From positions 248,001 to 312,000 of the forward strand of contig CAWGEX010000003.1 of the NCBI GenBank assembly GCA_963821755.1: 64,000 nt of DNA. Direction: 5' to 3'. Below are positions 26,970 through 33,976 of this stretch, one piece after another. Position 1 is the stretch's first letter. Every line of letters starts with the position of its first letter. Under the pieces are notes generated by a model that worked only from the letters and a program-made list of their open reading frames with translations, searched no databases and was not told where the DNA came from. The stretch comes from Bog-473 sp963821755. Its GTDB lineage: Bacteria; Actinomycetota; Acidimicrobiia; Acidimicrobiales; RAAP-2. Both the position numbers and the translations under genes were made by a program.

Positions 26970-27890
26970 ATGAGCCCAGCGAGCAAGGCGACCGCCGCAA
27001 AAAAGAAGGTCAATCCGTCGCGCCTTTCGACCGCCAACAAGACCGTGGCCAAAAGGATCGCTCCCGCCTCCAAAAATGCTGCTCCGGCAGCCAAGAAAGC
27101 AGCAATGACCAAGAAGAGTTCCCTTGTTTCGAAGACGGCAGCGCCGGCGGGCAAGGGCCTCCCTGCGGCGACCAAGAAGGCCGCCCCAAGCAGGGGTGTG
27201 CCAGCCAAGGCCCTGCCATCAAAGGTGGCGTCGACCAAGGTGGCGGCGAGCAAGGCGACGACCACGGGGTCAACCAAGACCGCGTCGAACAAGACAGCGC
27301 CAGCCAAGGGTGGGTCGAGCAAGGCCACACCGCCGTCCAAGAAGGCCCCCGTGACGAAGAAGGCGGAGGCCAAGAAGTCACCGGCCACGGCGAAGAAGGC
27401 CGCTCCGGCGACCAAGGCGGCGGGGAGCGCAGAAGTGCCGGCTCCCCGTCCGGTCAAGACGCTGGGCGTCAAGCCCAAGCCGTTGGCACCGGTCAGGCCC
27501 AAGACGGGCCCCTACGCCAAGGAAGGCAAGTTCTTGGAGGAGCAGACGGAGCTGCTCGTCATCGAGCGGGACATCTATCAGGAACAGGCCACGTCGCTGC
27601 GGGCCGAGGCCGACTCGCTGGCGCTTGAGCGTGAGCCCGGTGACGTGCAGTTCGACGAGGAGTCGGGCGAAGGGGGCACGGTCACCGTCGACCGCGAGCG
27701 CAATCTCGCCCTCTCGGGCCAAGCCGCGCTGGCGGTTGAAGAGATCGACCTCGCCATGGAGCGTGTGGTGGACAAGACCTACGGCTATTGCGAGCGTTGC
27801 TATCAGCCCATCCCCAAGCCTCGCCTGCGGGCCCTTCCCTACGCCCGCCTGTGCGTGGCCTGCAAGAGCGGGGGGCTGTCGCGGCGCTGA
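26970..27890 (+). CDS. TraR/DksA-type zinc-finger protein with histone H1-like N-terminal tail
   Basis: 306 residues in two parts. Residues 1 to about 190 are dominated by Lys, Ala, Pro, Thr and Ser in SKxA/AKK-like repeats, like bacterial histone-H1 tails, and should bind DNA or RNA non-specifically. The C-terminal 110 residues form a DksA/TraR-like unit: a helical LLVIERDIYQEQATSLRAEA region and a C4 zinc finger CERCYQPIP to LCVACK. Proteins of this sort lie before lspA in many actinobacteria. ATG 26970 has AAGGAGG at 6 nt and is preferred over ATG 26949. Function is unknown; RNA polymerase binding is a guess. Confidence 0.85.
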   Translation: MSPASKATAAKKKVNPSRLSTANKTVAKRIAPASKNAAPAAKKAAMTKKSSLVSKTAAPAGKGLPAATKKAAPSRGVPAKALPSKVASTKVAASKATTTGSTKTASNKTAPAKGGSSKATPPSKKAPVTKKAEAKKSPATAKKAAPATKAAGSAEVPAPRPVKTLGVKPKPLAPVRPKTGPYAKEGKFLEEQTELLVIERDIYQEQATSLRAEADSLALEREPGDVQFDEESGEGGTVTVDRERNLALSGQAALAVEEIDLAMERVVDKTYGYCERCYQPIPKPRLRALPYARLCVACKSGGLSRR

Positions 27891-28366
27891 AACGCGGTGG
27901 CACCGCCCGCCTGCGGATAGTGGCCTATGCGCTCGCGGTGATTGTCCTGGTGGCGGACCGTGTGACCACGTCGACGGCCGAAGCGCACCTCCATGGGATC
28001 GTGCACCTGTGGGGGCCCTTCGGTCTGGCCCTTTCCTTCAACTCAGGTTTCGCGTTCAGTCTGTTCAGCGGTCGGGCCGTCGTCATCACGGTGCTGCTCA
28101 GCGTGGCGGTGGTCGTGCTGGCCGTCGTGGTGGCCCGGGTCCGAACCGTGCCCCAGGCCGTCGGCGGCGGACTGGTCCTCGGAGGAGCGGCCGGCAACCT
28201 GAGCGAGCGGCTGGTCAGTGGCCATCATGGTCAGGTGGCCGACTTCATCACGCTGACGCACTGGCCTACCTTCAACCTGGCCGATGCCTGCGTCACCGTG
28301 GGCGTGGTGGTCGTGGCCATCACGTTGGTTCTGGGTGGAGCCCAGGCCCAGCACGCCGAGCCATGA
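27851..28366 (+). CDS. lspA: Lipoprotein signal peptidase (signal peptidase II)
   Basis: Aspartyl membrane protease that removes signal peptides from prolipoproteins. Four helices are visible. The catalytic aspartates are in QVADFIT and FNLADACV, with the family block GGAAGNLSERLVSGHHGQ between them; NLSER replaces the usual NLIDR. The start is unclear: no good ribosome binding site; GTG 27851 gives 171 residues, while a CTG near 27884 overlapping the upstream stop would give a more typical N-terminus. It overlaps rluD by 4 bp (ATGA). A probable substrate is encoded at 52149. Confidence 0.88.
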   Translation: MRGLQERGAVAALKRGGTARLRIVAYALAVIVLVADRVTTSTAEAHLHGIVHLWGPFGLALSFNSGFAFSLFSGRAVVITVLLSVAVVVLAVVVARVRTVPQAVGGGLVLGGAAGNLSERLVSGHHGQVADFITLTHWPTFNLADACVTVGVVVVAITLVLGGAQAQHAEP

Positions 28367-29286
28367 CCGAGCGCACCATCTCGATGGAGGTCCCGGCTCT
28401 CCTGGCCGGCGTACGGGTGGACCGGGGGGTCGCCATGGTGGCCGATGTCTCGCGGACGGTGGCCGCCGAGCTCATCGCGGCCGGCCGGGTCCGGGTCGAC
28501 GAGGTGGCGGTGACCGCCGGGCAGCGTCTCCTGCGGGAGGGATCACGGATCACGGTGATCGTGCCCGAGCCGGAAAGCAATCGGGTCCGGGCGGAAGGAG
28601 GCATCGACTTCGTGGTCGTCCATGCCGACCCCGAACTCGTCGTCATCGACAAGCCGGCCGGGTTGGTCGTCCACCCCGGAGCCGGTCATCACGACGGCAC
28701 CTTGGTCGGTGGTCTGTTGACGCGCTATCCCGACATCGCCACGCTGGTGGACGCCGGTGTCTGCCCGGCCGACCGGCCCGGGATCGTGCACCGACTCGAC
28801 AAGGGCACCTCGGGCCTGATGGTGGTGGCCCGAACCGAAATGGCCTACACGGCTCTGGTGGCCCAGCTGGCCGACCGCACCATGCGGCGTCGCTACCTGG
28901 CCCTGGTGGAGGGGCTGGTGGCTGACGACCGGGGGGAGATCGACGCACCGATCGGACGGTCCACCCGGACGCCGACCAAGATGGCCGTCTCCTCGAACGG
29001 GCGGTCCGCCCGGACGGGTTACACCGTGCTGGAGCGGCGCAGCGAGCCCCGCGACCTCACCCTGCTCGAGCTCAGTCTGGAGAGTGGGCGCACCCACCAG
29101 ATCCGCGTCCATATGGCCGCCATCGGACACCCCGTCGTGGGCGACGCCCGCTACGGCGCGCCCGACCGGCGCTTAGGCTCGGGACGCTTCTTCCTCCATG
29201 CGGGCCGGTTGGCCTTCACCCACCCGGGAAGCCACGAACGGGTGGAGTTCGCGGCTCCGCTCCCCGAGGACCTCGCGGCCTATTGA
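28363..29286 (+). CDS. rluD: RluA/RluD-family pseudouridine synthase
   Basis: Isomerises specific uridines to pseudouridine in 23S rRNA (or tRNA in some members). An N-terminal S4-like RNA-binding domain covers about residues 1-75. The catalytic aspartate is D146 in HRLDKGTSGLMVVA. Other conserved blocks are DKPAGLVVHPG, MRRRYLALVEG and SGRTHQIRVHM. The 307-residue length is normal. It is coupled to lspA by an ATGA overlap, the usual lspA-rluD pair. Target site not determinable from sequence. Confidence 0.93.
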   Translation: MTERTISMEVPALLAGVRVDRGVAMVADVSRTVAAELIAAGRVRVDEVAVTAGQRLLREGSRITVIVPEPESNRVRAEGGIDFVVVHADPELVVIDKPAGLVVHPGAGHHDGTLVGGLLTRYPDIATLVDAGVCPADRPGIVHRLDKGTSGLMVVARTEMAYTALVAQLADRTMRRRYLALVEGLVADDRGEIDAPIGRSTRTPTKMAVSSNGRSARTGYTVLERRSEPRDLTLLELSLESGRTHQIRVHMAAIGHPVVGDARYGAPDRRLGSGRFFLHAGRLAFTHPGSHERVEFAAPLPEDLAAY

Positions 29287-29305
29287 CCCGCTTGATTCAG
29301 GCCTC

Positions 29306-30142
29306 TCAGGCGGCTTGATGGACGCCGAGGACATCGGTGTCAAAGGAGAGTGCGGCCAGCGCCTCTTCCTCGGCCCTTCTCACCCGGCGCACGCCGACGC
29401 CCAGACGCTCGGCCGTGGACTGCAGCGAGGCCGGTGAGTCCCCACCGAAGCCGAAGCGCAGGCGCAGCACGTCACGCTGGAGATCGGGCAGCTTCTCGAC
29501 CGCCTCGCGGACCCGGTCGTAGACCATCGTCTGCTCCACGTCGGCCACAAAGTCCGAGGCATCAGGGGCTACCAGCTCACCCAGGGTGGTGGCTGATTCC
29601 GAGGCCGCAGGTTGATCCAGTGAAGCGGTGACCCTGGCCACATCTTCGAGCGAGTGGCGCTCGTCGGCCGTCATGCCGGTCGCCTCAGTCAGCTCCTCCT
29701 CGGTCGGGGTGCGCCCGAGGGTGTTGGCCAACTCGGCCTTCGTCAGTTCGAGCCGCTGGATCTGCTCACCCACCTCCAGGGGGATCCGAATGGTGCGCCC
29801 GTGCTGCTGGACGGCCCGTTGGAGGGCCTGCCGGATCCACCAGGTGGCATAGGTCGAGAAGCGGAAACCCCGCTCCCAGTCGAACTTGTCGACCGCACGC
29901 ATCAGGCCGAATGATCCCTCTTGGACCAGGTCGGCCATGTCCACGCCACGGTCCTGGTAACGCCGGGCCCAGTGCACTACCAACCTCAGGTTGGCCGCCA
30001 CCATCTGCTTGCGAGCCGCCTCGTCGCCGGCCGCGACGCGCTTCGCCAACTCCACCTGCTGCTCGTGATCGGGCATGGGGAACTGGTCCAGATCACGCAA
30101 CATCAAACCCAAGGTGTCGGCTGTGCTCACCGAACTCTTCAT
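29306..30142 (-). CDS. Sigma-70 family RNA polymerase sigma factor (group 2-like)
   Basis: 278 residues. Region 1.2 (DTLGLMLRDLDQFP), region 2 with NLRLVVHWARRY, DLVQEGSFGLMRAVDKFDW and the -10-reading FSTYATWWIRQALQRAV, region 3 (RIPLEVGEQIQRLELTKAEL) and region 4 (LPDLQRDVLRLRFGF; STAERLGVGVRRVRRAEEEA) are all present. Lacks the long region 1.1 of primary factors, so it is probably a stationary-phase or stress factor. GTG 30145 and ATG 30142 are adjacent; GGGAG precedes them. Convergent with rluD (19 bp apart) and divergent from the phosphatase gene. Confidence 0.9.
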   Translation of the reverse strand: MKSSVSTADTLGLMLRDLDQFPMPDHEQQVELAKRVAAGDEAARKQMVAANLRLVVHWARRYQDRGVDMADLVQEGSFGLMRAVDKFDWERGFRFSTYATWWIRQALQRAVQQHGRTIRIPLEVGEQIQRLELTKAELANTLGRTPTEEELTEATGMTADERHSLEDVARVTASLDQPAASESATTLGELVAPDASDFVADVEQTMVYDRVREAVEKLPDLQRDVLRLRFGFGGDSPASLQSTAERLGVGVRRVRRAEEEALAALSFDTDVLGVHQAA

Positions 30143-30313
30143 CACTTGTCTCCCGACGCTCTTCGCTCTCTCTCATCCGTACCCGGAGTCACCCAGGATG
30201 AATCTGACCCGTACAACACCGGATGTGCCGCCATCATTCCATTGGGCTGTTCGCGCCCGAAGTCGCCCGAAGTTGCGCGCTCGCGCGAGCGGGTCGTGCT
30301 GACCTTGCGCCCA

Positions 30314-30916
30314 ATGCCTCCCCGGATGGTCCTGCTACGCCACGGCGCCACAGAATGGTCCCTCACTGGTCAACACACGGGCCGGACGGATATTCCCCTG
30401 CTGGACGAGGGGCGAGAACAGGCCAAACGGGCAGGTCAGCTGCTCCACCAGCTACCGTTCGCCCAGATCCTGACGAGCCCGTTGCAACGGGCCCGGGACA
30501 CGTGCACCCTGGCGGGGTTCGACGGAGAGATCGAGCCAGACCTTCTCGAGTGGGACTACGGCGCTTATGAGGGTTTGACCACCGCCCAGATCCAGGTCGG
30601 ACGTCCGGGGTGGTCGCTCTGGAACGACGGCGTGCCGGAGGGGGAACGGGCCGCCGATGTGGGCCGCCGGGCCGATCGGGTCATCGGACGGGCCCGGCAG
30701 TCCCCGGGAGACACCCTCTGCGTGGCCCACGGGCACATCTTGCGGGTGCTCGCCGCCCGGTGGCTCGAGCTGCCGCCGGTGGGGGGCCGACTGTTCTACC
30801 TCAGTGCCGGGGCGGTGAGTGTGCTGGGTTGGGAGCATGAGACACCGGTCCTGCTGATGTGGAACCGGGAGACCGACGAGGAGCTGTGGAACCGGGAGAA
30901 CGACGAGGTGATGTGA
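30314..30916 (+). CDS. Histidine phosphatase family protein
   Basis: Phosphoglycerate-mutase-like fold, 200 residues. The phospho-accepting histidine is in MVLLRHGATEWS (RHG at residues 9-11), followed by LTSPLQRARDTC, EWDYGAYEGLT and the second catalytic histidine in CVAHGHILRV. Likely a phosphatase of small metabolites such as sugar phosphates or acid phosphatase type rather than glycolytic mutase, because the mutase-specific insertion is missing. The end repeats a motif (MWNRETDEELWNRENDEVM). Start ATG 30314 or 30326; no ribosome binding site is evident. Confidence 0.9.
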   Translation: MPPRMVLLRHGATEWSLTGQHTGRTDIPLLDEGREQAKRAGQLLHQLPFAQILTSPLQRARDTCTLAGFDGEIEPDLLEWDYGAYEGLTTAQIQVGRPGWSLWNDGVPEGERAADVGRRADRVIGRARQSPGDTLCVAHGHILRVLAARWLELPPVGGRLFYLSAGAVSVLGWEHETPVLLMWNRETDEELWNRENDEVM

Positions 30917-30929
30917 GGGAGCGGTTCGC

Positions 30930-31368
30930 TCAGCTGACCGGGGCGGCCACGTTGCCCCGGGCCCGGGCCACCATGTCGGCCAGGCTGAACGACTGCAGGT
31001 GGGTGCGCATGGTCTCGCCGACGTCGGCCCACACAGCCAGAAGGACGCATTGCCCTTCGTGGTCACACGCCCCGTCGGCGTGGGGTTCGCCGAAGTCGCC
31101 GGCGGCGATGGGGCCGTCGACGGCCGAGACGATCTGGGCCAGCGTGATATCGGCGGGCAGGCGGGCCAGCACATAGCCGCCGCCGACCCCCCGCTTGGAG
31201 CGCACGAGACCGGCTCCCTTGAGGGCGAGCAGGATCTGCTCGAGATAGGGCTGCGGCAGACGCGGTCCGCTCGGCGATGTCGCGCACAGACGTGGGTGTA
31301 TCACCATCGTGGAGGGCCAGGGACAGCAATGCCCTGCTGGCGTAGTCGCCGCGCGTCGATACCCTCAC
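30930..31368 (-). CDS. Rrf2-family transcriptional regulator (one frameshift)
   Basis: Winged-helix regulator of the IscR/NsrR group, about 145 residues corrected. MRVSTRGDYASRALLSLAL and SVRDIAERT are read in one frame; LPQPYLEQILLALKGAGLVR and RGVGGGYVLARLPADITLAQ in the next. One extra base near 31261-31264 explains the switch; its removal gives AERTRLPQPYLEQ as in the family. Two cysteines in ACDHEGQC could bind an Fe-S cluster, making it a redox or nitric oxide sensor. GTG 31368 lies 6 nt after a -10 box. Target genes are unknown. Confidence 0.8.
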
Positions 31369-31374
31369 AGGCCA

Positions 31375-31380
31375 ATGTTA
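31375..31380 (-). promoter_or_regulatory. -10 box TAACAT for the Rrf2 gene
   Basis: TAnnnT read on the minus strand, 6 nt before GTG 31368; predicted leaderless. Confidence 0.5.
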
Positions 31381-31417
31381 CCGGTCGAAGTGTCGTGAGG
31401 GATGTGTTTGGCGGGTC

Positions 31418-31423
31418 TACGGT
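31418..31423 (+). promoter_or_regulatory. -10 box TACGGT for the phosphodiesterase gene
   Basis: TAnnnT hexamer 8 nt before GTG 31432; predicted leaderless. It lies 38 bp from the oppositely oriented Rrf2 promoter. Confidence 0.5.
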
Positions 31424-31431
31424 GTCCCGCT

Positions 31432-32619
31432 GTGCCTGTATCTGAAGTGTCCGCAGCGGCTGAACCTCAAGGAGCAGGGCCCGGAGCAGGGCCCGGGGCC
31501 GGGTCCGTGCAGCCGCTCCTCCCTGACTTCGGGGGGGCGTGCCTGACCGGGGTGGTGCCGGGCGTGCTGGGGAGCCTGTACCGGGGTGAGGCACCGCCCG
31601 CCTGGATGCCAGACCCGGTGGGCCAGGGGTCGCAGGTGGTCCTGCTCGTCCTCGACGGCTTGGGCTGGCAGCAGTTGGCGGAGCGGCGGCCATTGGCGCC
31701 CACCCTGTCGGAAGGGGTCGGGGGCCCCATCACCTCGGTGGCACCCAGCACGACCGCCTGTGCGCTGACCTCGTTGGCGACCGGGTGTGCGCCGTCGGCG
31801 CACGGGGTGGTCGGGTATCGAGTGGCCTGGGGTCACGAGGTCATGAACATCCTGGCCTGGACCGTGGGCGGGGTCGATGCCCGGATGCGGGTCCCGAGTT
31901 CGGTCTTCCAACCCTGCCCCTCGTTCCCGGGCGCGCCGGGCCCGGTACCGGTCGTGACCCGCTACGACTACGGCCCCACGGGGTTCTCGGCGGCCCACCT
32001 CGGTGACGCGGCACTGCACCGCTGGTACACGCCGGCCGGCCTGGTCACCGGGGTGCGCCGGCTACTGGGTCAAGGGGCCCGTTTCGTCTACGCCTACTAC
32101 GAGGGCATCGACAAGGTGGCTCACGCCGGGGGACTGGGCGAGTACTACGACGACGAACTGGTTGCCGTGGACCGGCTGGTGGCCGACGTCCTGTGTGCGC
32201 TGCCGCCCGGGGCGACGCTGCTGGTGACGGCCGACCACGGGCAGGTCGACGTCGGGCGGGCCGGCGAGGTCCTTCCGGGCGATGTCATGGACGGCGTGAC
32301 CCTGCTCAGCGGCGAAGGGCGCTTTCGCTGGCTCCACGTGCGGCCGGGGGCGTGTGATGCGGTCGTGGCGGCGGCCACGGATTCGTACGGCGACGTGGCG
32401 TGGGTGCGCACACGCGAGCAGATCGTGGCCGACGGGTGGCTGGGCGGCGTGCCGTCGGCGGCGGTGGCATCTCGGATGGGCGACGTCCTCCTGGCACCCT
32501 TCGCGCCCACGGCCTTCCTCGACCCGGCGGACACCGGCGAACTCCGACTCGAGGCCCGGCACGGGTCCCTCACCCCCGCCGAGATGCTGGTTCCCCTGCT
32601 CAGCTGGCCCTCCCCCTGA
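31432..32619 (+). CDS. Alkaline phosphatase-superfamily nucleotide pyrophosphatase/phosphodiesterase
   Basis: 395 residues of the type I phosphodiesterase fold with two metal ions. Metal and nucleophile motifs: VVLLVLDGLGWQQL (Asp), SVAPSTTACALTSLATG (nucleophile Thr), YAYYEGIDKVAHAGG (Asp/His) and LLVTADHGQVDVG (Asp/His). No signal peptide, so cytosolic action is likely. The N-terminal tail contains a GAGP repeat encoded by a perfect 12-bp duplication (31471-31494). The substrate is unknown. Often next to a proteasome activator or division genes in relatives, without known link. Confidence 0.87.
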   Translation: MPVSEVSAAAEPQGAGPGAGPGAGSVQPLLPDFGGACLTGVVPGVLGSLYRGEAPPAWMPDPVGQGSQVVLLVLDGLGWQQLAERRPLAPTLSEGVGGPITSVAPSTTACALTSLATGCAPSAHGVVGYRVAWGHEVMNILAWTVGGVDARMRVPSSVFQPCPSFPGAPGPVPVVTRYDYGPTGFSAAHLGDAALHRWYTPAGLVTGVRRLLGQGARFVYAYYEGIDKVAHAGGLGEYYDDELVAVDRLVADVLCALPPGATLLVTADHGQVDVGRAGEVLPGDVMDGVTLLSGEGRFRWLHVRPGACDAVVAAATDSYGDVAWVRTREQIVADGWLGGVPSAAVASRMGDVLLAPFAPTAFLDPADTGELRLEARHGSLTPAEMLVPLLSWPSP

Positions 32620-32649
32620 GGCGGGGCGCGCTGGTGGCAGGATTGGGAC

Positions 32650-33150
32650 ATGGCTGACGACTCGACTCCGATCGCCCCCGACGAAGTCCTCGGTGCGCCG
32701 AGCGGCACCCCGGATCAGGCCGGCGGACCGGGCGAGACCCCCGAGGCGCGCGAGGCGGTGAACGAGCCCGCCAAGGTGCTGCGGATCGGCTCGATGGTGA
32801 AGACCCTGCTCGAGGAGGTGCGCCAGGCTCCGCTCGACGAGAAGAGCCGCACCCGCCTGCGCGAGATTTACGAGCAGTCGATCCATGACCTGTCCGAGGG
32901 GCTCTCGCCCGACCTTGTGGCCGAGCTCGATCGCATGGCCCTGCCCTTTGACGACACGGCGCCCAGCGAGTCCGAGCTGCGCATCGCCCAGGCCCAACTG
33001 GTGGGCTGGTTGGAGGGGTTGTTCCACGGGATCCAGGCCACGCTCATGTCCCAGCAGATGGCCGCCCGATCCCAGCTCGAGGAGATGCGCCAACGCGGGC
33101 TGCCCCAGGCGGGGGAGAGCTCGACGACCCGCCCAGGGGCGTACCTGTGA
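32650..33150 (+). CDS. bpa: Bacterial proteasome activator Bpa (DUF2587)
   Basis: ATP-independent ring-shaped activator that opens the 20S proteasome in actinobacteria. The 166-residue protein has the core KVLRIGSMVKTLLEEVRQAP, LREIYEQSIHDLSEGLSPDL and the highly conserved SELRIAQAQLVGWLEGLFHG. The very C-terminus is GAYL, matching the GxYL tail that docks in proteasome pockets. The N-terminal 40 residues are disordered. The organism should therefore encode a 20S proteasome elsewhere. ATG 32650 follows the phosphodiesterase by 30 bp. Confidence 0.93.
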   Translation: MADDSTPIAPDEVLGAPSGTPDQAGGPGETPEAREAVNEPAKVLRIGSMVKTLLEEVRQAPLDEKSRTRLREIYEQSIHDLSEGLSPDLVAELDRMALPFDDTAPSESELRIAQAQLVGWLEGLFHGIQATLMSQQMAARSQLEEMRQRGLPQAGESSTTRPGAYL

Positions 33151-33166
33151 ATCGAGGGCACGATGG

Positions 33167-33236
33167 ATGACCGGCTGCCGATGACCTCAATGACCAGATG
33201 ACCCAATGACCCAATGACGGCTGACCCGATGACCGC
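33167..33236 (+). repeat. Degenerate ATGACC repeat between bpa and the RDD gene
   Basis: ATGAC(C/G) recurs at 33167, 33181, 33190, 33198, 33206, 33214 and 33229, with a spacing of 8 or 9 bp in the middle. Each copy contains an overlapping start and stop (ATGA). Confidence 0.7.
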
Positions 33237-33262
33237 TGCACCACAAAGGGGAGGACCCGCAC

Positions 33263-33919
33263 ATGGTTGACGAAGCAAACGGTGCCGCCGGCGGAGGTGC
33301 GCCCTCGTTTCCGGGGGGAACCTCAGAGGACGCGCCGCCGATGCCGCCACCCATGCCGCCACCTCCTCCCCCTCGTACCCGACCCCCCCCGCCGGTGGGT
33401 ATCCGCCGCCACAGGCCGGCTATGCCGCCGCGCCCGGCTTCTCCGGTGGGTCGCCCTATGCCAGTTGGGGTCTCCGGGTGGGCGGCTACCTGATCGACGG
33501 GGTCATCTCTCGGCGTGGTCCAGGTCATCCTGCATGCGTGGTTCCGTCACACCAACGTCTTGACGCTGCACATACGATGACCAACACGACGGCACGTGGT
33601 GCACCATCTGCGATCTACGACTTCGTGGCTCTCGGCCTCGGCGCTGCTGATTGTCCTCATCTACTCGACGATCCTCATCGGCTCGGTCCGGGAAGACGGT
33701 CGGCATGATGGCTGTCGGCGTGCGCTGCGTGCGGGACGAGACCCACGAGGCCGTCGGGTACGGGAAGGCGTTCGCGCGCTCGTTGGTGAGGTCTCTTCTG
33801 GACTCACCGTGATCGTGTGGATCGTCGACATGCTCTTCCCCCTCTGGGACACGAAGCACCAGACGCTGCACGACAAGGTCGTCAGCACGGTCGTACTCCG
33901 GACCAGGTACGCGGGGTAG
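33263..33919 (+). pseudogene. RDD-family membrane protein, multiply frameshifted
   Basis: The C-terminal RDD hallmark VDMLFPLWDTKHQTLHDKVV and the N-terminal SWGLRVGGYLIDGVIS are clear, but they lie in different frames, with LGVVQVILHAWFRHTNV, SALLIVLIYSTILIGS and GKTVGMMAVGVRCVRDE in yet others. At least four changes of frame are needed, the first in the C-rich run near 33385. Unlike the other frameshifted genes here, the damage is too heavy for one stray base, so a real pseudogene is likely. An ATG with GGGGAGG upstream opens a Pro-rich N-terminus. Confidence 0.75.
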
Positions 33920-33976
33920 GGTCCAGGGTTCGCGTGCGAATGACACGATTGTAAGTTCAAGCCGAGAGGAGGGCCG

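Noticed and set aside
29301..29311. GCCT/AGGC inverted repeat between rluD and the sigma factor gene as a bidirectional terminator
   Set aside because: Only 4-bp arms and no T-run on either strand; too weak to support.
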